Assembly (NCBI GenBank): GCA_036939975.1
Contig: JALLPB010000206.1
Coordinates: 1 to 20,328 of the forward strand
Source of the DNA: Cyclostephanos tholiformis
Lineage: Eukaryota > Bacillariophyta > Thalassiosirophyceae > Thalassiosirales > Thalassiosiraceae
DNA length: 20,328 nucleotides
Direction: 5' to 3'
Under the pieces are notes generated by a model, which made no database searches, was not told the DNA's origin, and saw only the letters and a list, made by a program, of their open reading frames with translations. Position numbers and translations under genes: made by a program. The first letter of the stretch is position 1, and each line of letters starts with the position of its first letter. Shown here piece after piece: positions 1 to 9,359 of this stretch.

Positions 1-15
1 TAACTCAGTAGGACT

Positions 16-204
16 ATGTCTCGGGGTGCTAAACCCCGTTTTTCAGCCTCTGATCAGCCAGGGAAGGCCTTCTTACAAAACGGTATTTACGATTACCGTT
101 TGGTAGTTTGGCCCGGTAGAGTATCCATCTACATACCGACAAAAAATTGTTTCGTGTTGTTTTCGTCGATGGTGAACCGCCCTCCCTCCTCGTCGACTAC
201 TGCA

Positions 205-239
<35 letters not shown>

Positions 240-1374
240 AAGGCTCGCGACCGTCGGGTTCTGCGGCGCCGACGACAGCGTCAATCCGCGACTGCTAAAA
301 ATGATAAGTGACAATTACCCCCTCGTCGAGTGGGGCGTGCTCTTCCGTCCCGATCGGGAGGGCCAACCGAGATACGCGACGGAGGGGTGGGTGTCCCGCC
401 TCAGCCGGACGGTGCTGCACGACGAATGCGAATACGACGACGACGACGTAGTCGACGAGGACGATGATAAGGGCGGTGGAATGATGAACGATACGACGTG
501 GACGAGGACGACATCGACGACGACGAGGGGTAGGCAGCGCACCTCCGTCCGACTCGCCGCGCACCTCTGCGGCTCGCACGTGAACGACCTCCTCGATTCG
601 TCGATGGACGGGGAATGCGCATATCGAATCGACGCCTTCCTTCGCAAATTGACGAAATGGGGATTCGGGAGGGTGCAGGTGAACGCCACGTCGATCAACG
701 GCGTCGATACTGGTAGGTTGTTCGAATCGTCGTCGTCGTCGTCGTCGTACTCGTCGTCGTCGGGAGGGGAGGGGACGGGGTCGACGGACGGGACGTCGTC
801 GTCGTCGTCGTCGGCGGCGATTTCCTTCCTACGAACGACGGAGGCACATCCGGATCTGATGTTCATAGTCCAACGTAACGACGAGACGGAACCGCTATGG
901 TCGGCACTCCTGCCGTTGCTCGAACGTCGACGTCCGTCCGATGGCGGTAACAACGTCGTCTTCCTACACGACGAGTCCAAGGGTACCGGCAGGTCGGTGC
1001 CGGGCGGACTATGGCCGACGGACGGACGTTTCGTATGTTCGTCGTCGAATGATGACGATGATGCCACGACGACGAGGAGTGAGGTCGGTTACGCGGGGGG
1101 GATACGTCCCACGAACGTCGTATCCGTCGTCGAGTCGGCATCCATCGCATGTATGGCGTCGGGGGGGGATAGGTTCTGGATCGATATGGAAAGCGGCGTA
1201 CGAACGACGGTGCTGAGAAAGCCGGATGTCGACGACCGCGACGGCACGACGACGACGAATATGGTGGAGGAGGATATTTTCGACATCTCCAAGTGCTACG
1301 ATTGCATCGATCGGCTATGCGAGGCGGGTTGGATCAGTCATCCGACGGGGACTGCGATGAATCGGGGGAAGTGA
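16..1374 (+). CDS. TIM-barrel protein resembling phosphoribosylanthranilate isomerase, with low-complexity insertions
   Basis: Single open frame of 452 codons. Seen: a barrel-like order of segments, VGFCGADD (about residue 80), VEWGVLFRP (104), RLAAHLCG (179), FGRVQVNAT (217), LMFIVQRND (281), VVFLHDESKGTG (314), VGYAGGIRPTNV (357) and FWIDMESGVR (387). The DES-G-G and GYAGGI-P-N blocks resemble the late strands and phosphate-binding loops of phosphoribosylanthranilate isomerase (TrpF). The similarity is distant, so catalysis on a tryptophan precursor is unproven. Loops between strands carry an acidic tract (138-152), Ser runs (237-266) and another Asp run (345-349), and an Ala run precedes the barrel (63-73). 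Two starts are possible: ATG at 16, with A at -3, and ATG at 169, just before the Ala run and closer to the conserved part (401 aa). No presequence is obvious with either. The 3' end faces the coiled-coil gene, 208 bp away. Confidence 0.75.
22..38 (+). other. Hairpin CGGGGT-GCTAA-ACCCCG followed by a T run
   Basis: A perfect 6-bp stem with a 5-nt loop, followed by five T (39-43) and then CAG. It lies just inside the longest version of the first gene, or in its 5' UTR if translation starts at 169. The TTTTTCAG that follows also looks like a 3' splice site, so this stretch may be the end of an intron whose donor lies outside the window. No function can be assigned. Confidence 0.35.
205..234 (+). 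repeat. (GCC)10 trinucleotide microsatellite encoding poly-Ala
   Basis: Ten uninterrupted GCC units inside the first coding region, giving most of an Ala run near the N-terminus. Related (TCG)n runs at about 727-762 and 795-812 in the same gene encode Ser. Such coding triplet repeats are common in the GC-rich genes of this window and are likely to vary in length. Confidence 0.95.
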
Positions 1375-1582
1375 GGGGGCGCGAGTATACGATCGGTCCC
1401 GTCTGAGCGGTATTTCCCGCATCGCGACCGAAATAAGCAACCAACAACTATGGCGTTGCCATATATGAATGCGTAGTTGGAACCAACACAATCGTAATCT
1501 GATGGTTACACCAACAAACAAAAGGGGAGCTAAGTAAAATACGCGTAAGTAGATACTCATTGGCCATCATCGATGCTTCACA

Positions 1583-3139
1583 TCATCCCTCGACTTTATT
1601 TTCGGACGACGACGCCCTGCGTATGACGCTCGATCTAAGATCCGACAGGAGCTTGTGCGCTGCGTTCGCTGATGCCTCCGCCGCACGAGCCCTCCCCAAT
1701 GCATCCTCGATCGCCTTATTTTTGTTTTCGACCAGGGCCTTGAACGACGCCTTCACCTTCTGATCGATCGCATCGAGTTCCTCCCGCATCCTCTCCTCGA
1801 CGTCCCCGAGCTCCTCCTTCTTTTGTATCCTCTCATTTTCGAGTAGCGCCTCAAGAGACGCTATCCTCCCCATCGCTATTCGGAGCTCATCGCGCGCCAT
1901 GGCAGCGTCCAGTCTCAAATCACTTTGCGCCGACGCGCTCGCGTTCTTTACCCCCTCCAGTGCGACGTCGGCATCATCGAGTTTGATCTGCAGGGTCTTC
2001 ACGTTCTCTATTTCCGCGCGATTCGATTTTTCGAGGGCGTTAATAACGTTCGATAATCTTTGCCTTTCGCCGTCGTGCGATGTCGTCAGTCTCTCGACGA
2101 CATCGCGCATCCTTGATTCGAAGTCGAGTCGTTGACAGTCGCTGTGTTTTCGCACTTCATGTCTCAGCCGATCCTCGCACTCCCGTATCAAGGGGGGAAA
2201 TGTCCTCATTACCTCCGACGCAGCATCTCTTGCCACGAGAAGGTCCTTCTTTAACGTTTTCAACTTTCGACTCATCGTCAGCAATCCTCGCTGACCACCC
2301 CTCGCGTCATTTTGTGCCTTATCATTCGATAAGCAAATGGCCTGATACTCCAGCATCGACCGATCCAGCTTTTCGGCCGCGGATACAGCAATTTTATCAG
2401 CAAAATCTATCCATCTGTTGATTTCGTCATCCCTGCTCGTAAGATGATTGCAAAGAGTTGTGATCATATCAAGAATTGACTTCTCCCTGGCCTTTTTCAT
2501 GCCGCAAAGTTTGACGCTCTCGACAAGATGCATACGTATGCCTAAAAGGAACATACTATGTGTATAATATCATATATATATATATGCGAGATGGATAATA
2601 ATTATGCATCTATCGTGTTTCTCACCTTTCGCGAGCCCGAACTCATAGGCTTTGTTATCCATTGGGCGGAGGAGTCCAAGTGCCTTCAGTCCGGATTCTA
2701 CCGTGGGTGGTGCGCTAACGAGTTCGGTGGATCGTGCGCTGGAGGCCGGAGTCGTCAAGACTTCGCGGATATTGGGCTTCGAAGAGACCCTCGCAGTCCT
2801 TCGCGGCTCAGTATTCAATACGGTGGATCGTTCGCTCACGCTCGGGCCGATTTTGGTCTCCGCTCTCTCACTTCCGGCAGATATACCCCCCCTTGCGGTG
2901 ATCCTCGATTTTGAGGCCCTGTACAATGCCTTCGCCCTGTTGTAGTCTGGCGGGAGTTGTATGGGCGTTGGCCGGCAATCGAACTCTTTCTTCGGCTGAT
3001 CAACGACCGGTTCGAATGTGGATCGTAGGGCATGTATGCACGCTTTACCTTTCGCATTTCCTTCAGTGGGCTTCAATGCATGATGATAGGTCTTCTTAGC
3101 CTCTTGGTATTCGATCAGTATCTGGTTAGGGTGGAACAT
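1583..3139 (-). CDS. Coiled-coil protein of unknown function (2 exons)
   Basis: Two exons on the minus strand, 3139-2626 and 2541-1583, give 490 aa. The 84-nt intron (2542-2625) runs from GTGAG to TTTTAG, is phase 1, and the frame continues cleanly across it; it contains a (TA)n stretch. The ATG at 3139 is the first in frame; a TATA-like AT stretch lies about 80 nt upstream. The N-terminal 170 residues are basic and Ser/Thr-rich with no recognised domain. From about residue 190 to the end the protein is almost all charged helix with heptad character (many Glu, Arg, Lys and spaced Leu/Ile/Val). It has no signal peptide, membrane segment or enzymatic motif, so it looks like a structural or scaffolding protein. 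It cannot be assigned to a family, because coiled coils match many proteins by composition alone. Confidence 0.75.
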
Positions 3140-3348
3140 AGTCCCTCTACGCAAAAGTTGTGGTATTGGGGGTTGGCAATCTTCTCAGAGTGCGAAAAAC
3201 ACAATTTGAACAATTATATTTTGAAAATTGATTCATGAATCCTTTGCTTCTCTAAGTATTCAGTTTCCGATATTGTGGAATCTTTCGGTTACAAGTCGTG
3301 ATCAAAACGGCCGAACTGATAAGAAATTATTAGCATTGAATCTAGTAT

Positions 3349-5466
3349 TTACCTCTGATTACTCTTCACGCTCACAGCTCTATCAACATCATGCTTCATT
3401 ACATTCCATTCATCCAGAGTAATCGTGGCGACATTATTTTGGCTTGCGCACCAGCCATTTTTGTCTGTGTTCGCATCGCATTGACTTTTTGATGCGACAA
3501 TTTGAATCACAATGTTTGGTGATTCGTGCATTTCATTCAGTGACGGGAGAGGTTGATAGACGTGCTTACCACCAAAGACGAGGATGTAGAATCCATAACA
3601 TCCGAGCGCAAACCAAAGCATGCACACCATTGCTACTCCACACAATGACACAATTATGATGAGTCTCCACCGCGATCTCCCCACATTCGAAATCGATGGC
3701 ATCGCAGGCGACGTATCTCGTGCACCATCAGATGTAGAATTCTTGTCATTTCCCGATCCATTGTCGACAACCTTAGACGGCTTGTCTCTTCGAGCGGAGG
3801 GTTGTACAATGCACTTGCCCTGCTTTCGACTTTCAACGAGGACCTCGTTCATCCTGCGGTAGAATTGAAGAATTGGCTCGTCAAAGGCATCGTGCTTTTC
3901 TGATGCCACGCCATCGTCGTTGGGATGCCAATCCGATCGTTGAATTCGACTTCGAAGGAAAACGCCAAAATCCGTCCCGTCATCTCGTTCGTACCCAATT
4001 GCGTTCGCACCTCCTCTGTCTTTGGTCGGTACCTCGCTCGCACTGCTCCGCGCGGGCGCTTCGTCGTGATAGTCGCCACATCGCAAATCTTCCATATCCG
4101 TCGTGATCTCCGATTCGCTATCGTCGCTTCGATGTTTATTCGTATTCGCCGCTCTATCGCCATTGTTTCCATCTTCAAAGGTTACATTCGGAAATGGCAG
4201 GTTGGCTTCTTCCCTCAATCCCAAAGTAGAATTAGTCGTAACAATTACCTTCCTCGGCGGACCATCGTCTTCAACGGGGATGTTATCCATATCAGCATAG
4301 ATCTTATCTTTATTAAACTCTTCGTGCTTTTCTTCTCCCCGAACATGAGGCCCATTCAAGCCGTCATGAAGGGCCATATCAAAGCCGTCCCGTCCCAATT
4401 CGTCATTCACTATCGCCCTCCCAGGCGGATACGTCCCCATCTGCCTTCGATCCCTCTCCCGTCTCGATCCACCATTCCCCCCACCCTCCCCCCTCCTTCG
4501 CCGAAGGCTATCTCGTTCGCTCTCCAACGCGAAGCATATCTGCGCGCATCCCTCTGCAAGGGACGTAACCATCGCCTCGTCGCTCCCGACCTCGATGAGC
4601 GCCCACACCGCGTCGCTCACGTCGAACCAAAGCCGCTTCGCCCTGCCGGAACTCACTGCGTCCATTAGATGACACGTTCCAACCGCGCACTGGTCCAGCA
4701 AGGCCTTCACCTCCGGTGTTCGTAGGGATTCCAATAACCTTATGAGGACGACCGTCGCCTCTATGCAACACTGCCTCCCGGCCTCGGATCCGGCAACGTC
4801 AGCGACGTCCTCGCCGAGACGCACGATCCTATCCCCCAATGACCGTCCGGCTTCGGTGTCCCTGAGTAGGTTCCATAGGTTCCTGAACGACGTCGGTCCG
4901 ACCCTCATCCACGTCTGTAGCCTCGTGGGGACGTAGTGCTCGAAAATCTCCACGAACAGTGGCAATACGACCTGCGGCAATATCGTGTTCGTCGCGAGGT
5001 CGAGAGTTGGCCTCGATAACCTCGCGGTGGCGTCGATGCCGAAGAATGCCGTCTGCAACAGCAGGTCCGATATGACCTTTGGTACCGGCAGCGCCCCCGA
5101 CGATTTATCCTCCCCCCGCCGCTCCCCCGTCGGCGCGTCGTTCTCGGCGTCGTTCTCGCGGGCGCGGGGTCGACGGCGAACGTTCACGCCTCGGCGTCGG
5201 GAGAGGGCACGAGGGGTGACGACGGTGCCATCGAGGGGACCGCCCGTCGTCGTTCCTCCCGTATTCGGACGACGCCACGAAGGGTGGGACGTCGAGGCGG
5301 TAGAACAACGGAGGGACGACGAACCGGCGGCGGACGATGCCGACGCCATGGCGGAGATCGTCCCGCCGGAGTTCCTGGCGGGGTGCGCGGCCGACGCCGC
5401 CATTCTCGACGAGGACGCCAGGCTGTCGTCGTTGTTGACGGTCGTCGTCGGTCGGATATCTTCCAT
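3349..5466 (-). CDS. Single-pass membrane protein with a conserved-looking helical domain, function unknown
   Basis: An open frame of 705 aa from the first in-frame ATG (5466); the frame stays open upstream but has no ATG there. Layout: a Ser/Thr/Arg-rich low-complexity N-terminus (1-120); an ordered, hydrophobic-patterned helical domain (about 125-319) with few repeats; a long polar, acidic linker (320-595); one strong membrane segment (about 600-632, rich in Ile, Val, Leu, Phe and Cys); then 73 residues. Without an N-terminal signal, the segment probably acts as a late signal anchor with the helical domain in the cytosol (inference). The last codons read AAT CAG AGG TAA and overlap a splice-donor-like AG|GTAAAT, so a further 3' exon is possible; TTTCTTATCAG about 30 nt downstream could be the acceptor. 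A short upstream ORF (ATG near 5549) precedes the gene. No family is recognised. Confidence 0.75.
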   Translation of the reverse strand: MEDIRPTTTVNNDDSLASSSRMAASAAHPARNSGGTISAMASASSAAGSSSLRCSTASTSHPSWRRPNTGGTTTGGPLDGTVVTPRALSRRRGVNVRRRPRARENDAENDAPTGERRGEDKSSGALPVPKVISDLLLQTAFFGIDATARLSRPTLDLATNTILPQVVLPLFVEIFEHYVPTRLQTWMRVGPTSFRNLWNLLRDTEAGRSLGDRIVRLGEDVADVAGSEAGRQCCIEATVVLIRLLESLRTPEVKALLDQCAVGTCHLMDAVSSGRAKRLWFDVSDAVWALIEVGSDEAMVTSLAEGCAQICFALESERDSLRRRRGEGGGNGGSRRERDRRQMGTYPPGRAIVNDELGRDGFDMALHDGLNGPHVRGEEKHEEFNKDKIYADMDNIPVEDDGPPRKVIVTTNSTLGLREEANLPFPNVTFEDGNNGDRAANTNKHRSDDSESEITTDMEDLRCGDYHDEAPARSSASEVPTKDRGGANAIGYERDDGTDFGVFLRSRIQRSDWHPNDDGVASEKHDAFDEPILQFYRRMNEVLVESRKQGKCIVQPSARRDKPSKVVDNGSGNDKNSTSDGARDTSPAMPSISNVGRSRWRLIIIVSLCGVAMVCMLWFALGCYGFYILVFGGKHVYQPLPSLNEMHESPNIVIQIVASKSQCDANTDKNGWCASQNNVATITLDEWNVMKHDVDRAVSVKSNQR

Positions 5467-6020
5467 GTGAATACTATCGTCGACGTCAGTGTGTTGATGT
5501 TGCGATGCCGTCGTTGTCCATGCGGAGATGCTCAACGCTCTCTCGGGTTGTTGAAATCATTTTTTAAAGCAAAAAGAACGAACACCAAGTCAACAATAAG
5601 CATAAATCATCATGTTTGACTATTTATTTATTATCTCTGATCTAAAATTTGGTAAGTACTGATCGTCAAAACCAGTACATGAAAAAAAATTTGCATTGAG
5701 ATATTATTATTGTCCTTGCTGATTTCCTTTAATCTTTTCTGGAATAATAGCTTCTCGTTACTCTTGCCCATCGCGGCCTCCTTCAGGCCATTCTATAGCC
5801 AGCAGTCAAAATCGATATCATCGCCACCGATGTCCAACTCGCCTATACAATGTCCTATACAATGTGCTTACGAAGAGATCAGGTTTATTCCATCAACACC
5901 TAAAACTTGCGCCGTTCCTGACGGTATTTATAAGATTGTACCAGGCAAATTATTGAACATCATTCTTACACATGACTAACAACACATAATAAATGTTAAG
6001 AACATGCAATGCCCGAACCC
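5467..6020. other. Intergenic, AT-rich; no gene seen
   Basis: This holds the 5' flank of the 705-aa membrane protein gene and the 3' flank of the kinase gene, both on the minus strand. I see only short frames without family features. The stretch CCTATACAATG occurs twice in a row at about 5842-5862 (short direct repeat). No RNA gene is recognisable. Confidence 0.5.
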
Positions 6021-8866
6021 TCAAAAATCCTTGAATAATTTCTGTTCCGCTCCAGTCAACACAGGCAATCTCTCCTTCTTCACCTTCGCTTCCAACTTGC
6101 TGTAATCATCAAAGTTCGATCCATCGAGAGGATCAGAAACTTTTGGTTTGAACGGCACCTCAACTTTCTTTGCCAGCATACTCTCCCAATCAATATCATT
6201 GAAGAAGGGGTGGGATCTTATATCCTTATCGGCTCCGTGGAAACTTCCCAGCCTATCAGCTTGATTGACAGTCAACATTCTTTTTACCAAATCCTTGGCG
6301 GATAAAGACATATACGTTTCGTCCTCTGGAAATTCCATTCTACACTTCACGATATTCTTGAAAAGCCCCATCTAAACTCGTTGGGATCGAAAATCGTCAT
6401 GAGATTTTTTCTTTGAAATTTAATCAATGTACGTAATGAGAACTCCAACATAAGTACGCACCTGATCCTGAGTGCCGTCATAAAAAGGAGTCATACCAAC
6501 GATCATCTCGTAAAGCATGACGCCCCATGACTTGTACGATACGACCAGGCAGAATATCGGCATTTATCATGTGAGTTCATCTCACAATATAAAGAAAGAG
6601 AGCAAATGTGAACAATATGTCTCGTAGCCGAAAACTTACCCAGTGATCCGCGCCCGCATTATGGCCCTTTTGCATGATGATCTCCGGCGCCAAGTACAAT
6701 GGAGTACCACAGAAAGTGAAGGTCTTATTATTCTCGATTAGTTTGGCAAAGCCAAAGTCCACAATGACAGTGTAACCTTCGCTATCCAACAATACGTTGG
6801 CCGGCTTTAAATCCCGATAAACGATGCTGCGATTGTGCATGTAGCTAAGACCCTCGAGGATGTTGGCAGCGTAAAATTTTGCGGCCCACTCGGGAACACC
6901 TACAATTGGTGTGATTTAGTGTGCTTATCACGAACGAGAATGCAAATTGAAGAAAAAAAGGCAATTTTTGCGACGTACCGTCTCTATCTTTGGTGTGAAT
7001 CACGGACTGGAGCTCTCCACCCTGGTACATTTTCATGAGCATGTAAAGTTTGTTCTCGTCCTTCCAGTGATTTACCAGCCTGATGAGAAACGGATGTTCC
7101 AGCCTTGTCATGATATCCTTCTCGCGAATAACCCCATCGACTTGATTGTATTCGATGATATCCTTCTTGTTCTGGACCTTCAACGCGTACGTTTCCTTGG
7201 TGCCCTTGCAGCTAACGAGCCAGACCTTACCAAACGTCCCAGCTCCGAGAATACGTACCATTTGTAAGTCATCCATCGTCATCTTGACCTGCGGTTTCGC
7301 CTCGACCACCGACTTAATGGCGTTCAAATCCAGCACCCCAACCACAACATCCGTGAGCGCGGTCACGGTATACTGCGCAATGCCGAATACTCCGCTCTCG
7401 TTATCCCCCATGGTATCATTTCCGAAATATCCCCCCTTTTCAATGATCTTAACCTCCGCATTGTTAAGGCTGAATCCAAGGAGCTGCATGAGATTGAGAT
7501 TCTTCGAGGAGTGGATGGATACGCTACCCTCGCGGACCAAATACAGCGTCGGGGTGCACCTTTCCCCCTCGGCGAAGAAAACGTGTCCCTTCCTGAACGT
7601 TTTGTCATGTATGGCCTCGGAAAGCACGTTGAGCTCATTATCGTCCACGGGGTTCTTCCTCTTCCCGAATGGGATGAGTGCCTGTTAAGGTGCATTATGA
7701 TTAACGATTCGTTGGATGGCGGGGGGGATGGCACTTACTCCAAAAAAAAAAACTGCACGATGAGTAATCGAAATAAACGTATACGCACTCACGAGTTTTT
7801 TCTTGTCGACGGTCTTCTTGATTAGAGATCCCACGTCACTGCCTACCACCTTAATGAAATCCTCGCGTTCGAGTACCATGGCAACGACGTGTCCCCTTGC
7901 GATGACCGATTCCATGGTCCATTTACCCTCCATGATGGCGATCTCCCCGAAGAAGGTTCCAGGACCGGCCCATCGCGCGTCGTGATATCCCGACCCACCC
8001 CCCCGGATACCTAATATATCCACCCGTCCCTCCTTGAGGATGTAAAATCTCTTGGGCGAATCTTCCGCCTCCGAAACCATCACGTCGCCATCGTTGAAGC
8101 TAACGACGCGGAGGTTGCTCGAGATCATGTCGAGGTACTTCTCGTCCAGGTCGCGGAAGTACGGCACCCCCCTGAGGATATGCACGACCTCCCTCCGAGA
8201 CTCCTCCCTCCGCTGTGCCAATATCCTCCGGAACGTCCCCTGATCGAGGCGGAATAATCCGCACTGACCCCTGGCGATGCAAGTCGCCGCGCGCGGCGCA
8301 TCGTACAATAATGCCAGCTCGCCGAAGCTACCCCCCCCCCCGACGGAGCCGACCTTATTGTCGTCGATTAGGAAGTCGACGTCGCCCCTTCCCACCACGT
8401 AGAAGTAATCCCCCACGTCCCCCTCCTCGATGATCCTCGTACCCCTCTTGACCACGATCGGTTCGAACGCCCCGACGAGGACGACGCGCTCCGATTCGGG
8501 AAGGTGATCGAAGACGAAATTCCGCCCCAGGGCGGCGTCGATGACGGCGTTGTCGTCCTCGCTCTTGGGATGGTACGGCGCGACGTACCCCCCGTCGTGT
8601 ATCAGCGGCCTGGCGAAGACCACCCCGAGGTGCCGTCGTCCTCCGCCCGCCCGGGCCGCCGCCCTCGCGCGCGTGCGGAGGGCATCCTCGATGCCGTGGG
8701 TCGATACCTCCCCGATGAAATCGACGACGCGCGTCGTGGGATGTATGACCACGTCCTCGAAGAGCGTGTGAATCCTATTCCCGATGCCCCTCCCGGTGTT
8801 GAGGGAAATATCCCCGAGCTTTACCGCCAGGGCCTTCATCTTGGCGCGATTCTCCCCGTTCACCAT
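6021..8866 (-). CDS. cGMP-dependent-type protein kinase (PKG, AGC family) with three cyclic-nucleotide-binding domains
   Basis: Five minus-strand exons, 8866-7793, 7681-6979, 6899-6640, 6530-6462 and 6371-6021, encode 818 aa. All four introns are GT-AG (111, 79, 109 and 90 nt) and keep frame. Domains in order: an N-terminal extension; cNBD-A (about 115-215) with the canonical phosphate-binding cassette FGELALLYDAPRAAT (181-195); cNBD-B (234-340), whose cassette has FGEIAI but lacks the Pro-Arg-Ala-Ala; a more degenerate third cNBD (about 370-485, FGND in place of FGE); then an AGC kinase domain. Kinase residues: Gly loop GAGTFGKV (504-511), Lys526, YRDLKPAN with Asp622, DFG 640-642, activation-loop Thr654 in TFCGTP, and APE 663-665. 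The protein ends in FKDF, the AGC hydrophobic motif. It should phosphorylate Ser/Thr when a cyclic nucleotide relieves autoinhibition. Multiple cNBDs in one chain point to PKG rather than PKA, and recall apicomplexan PKG. Ligand choice (cGMP or another) is not proven. The ATG at 8866 has a good context (ACCATGG). No N-myristoylation Gly2. Confidence 0.93.
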
Positions 8867-9359
8867 GGTCGTCTCCGTGTATTATTGTCTCTTCGTTGGT
8901 ACTAACATGTATTATCTTTATATCATATATCAAAATAAAATACCATATGAAAAAATGATATTAGTATGTGTGTGTTTCATTCGGGCTTCTCAGTTCTGCT
9001 GTGTGTGGAAACCAGAGCGAGCGCGAGTGAATTTGCTGGTGTGACAGGAGAAAAAAGGGCACACAATCATGTCACAAGGCCAGATGGCAAAATATCGTAG
9101 TATAGTACCAAATTACATAATATTATATTTTTGATGGAGCTGGAACTCTCCATCTCACGAAGAATGTGATATTTTCCGATCAACGATCTCATCGATGATG
9201 ATGAATAATAATAAGGTATTACCGTCGTAAGTCACTAAGGGGGCAGGTGTCGGCGGAGTAAATTAATACGATGGTCGAGTCGCACCCGAAGAGGCACACG
9301 GGTTTTATGTTATAATATATGAGTAAAAAATTTCGCATATAATATTATAATATAATATA
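8867..9359. promoter_or_regulatory. Divergent intergenic region shared by the kinase and the UPF0301 gene
   Basis: 493 bp between the start codons of two genes transcribed away from each other, so both promoters must lie here or overlap the coding ends. It is strongly AT-rich. The last 55 bp before the ATG at 9360 are almost pure A/T, with an imperfect inverted repeat (TTATAATATATG around 9309-9321 against CATATAATATTATAA around 9336-9350) that could also serve as TATA boxes. No further motif can be assigned and no gene is seen inside. Confidence 0.45.

Noticed and set aside
315..1067. 250-codon minus-strand open frame opposite the first gene
   Set aside because: It consists of Ser/Asp/Arg runs that mirror the triplet repeats of the plus-strand gene. 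The plus strand has ordered, family-like segments, and this frame has none.
1430..1530. Possible tRNA or structured RNA between the first two genes
   Set aside because: There is a small hairpin (ATGGC-GTT-GCCAT), but no cloverleaf, T-loop or anticodon arm could be built by eye.
3925..4668. 247-codon plus-strand open frame opposite the 705-aa membrane protein
   Set aside because: It is arginine/proline-rich antisense of a GC-rich gene with no domain-like segment; the minus strand has the membrane segment and the ordered domain.
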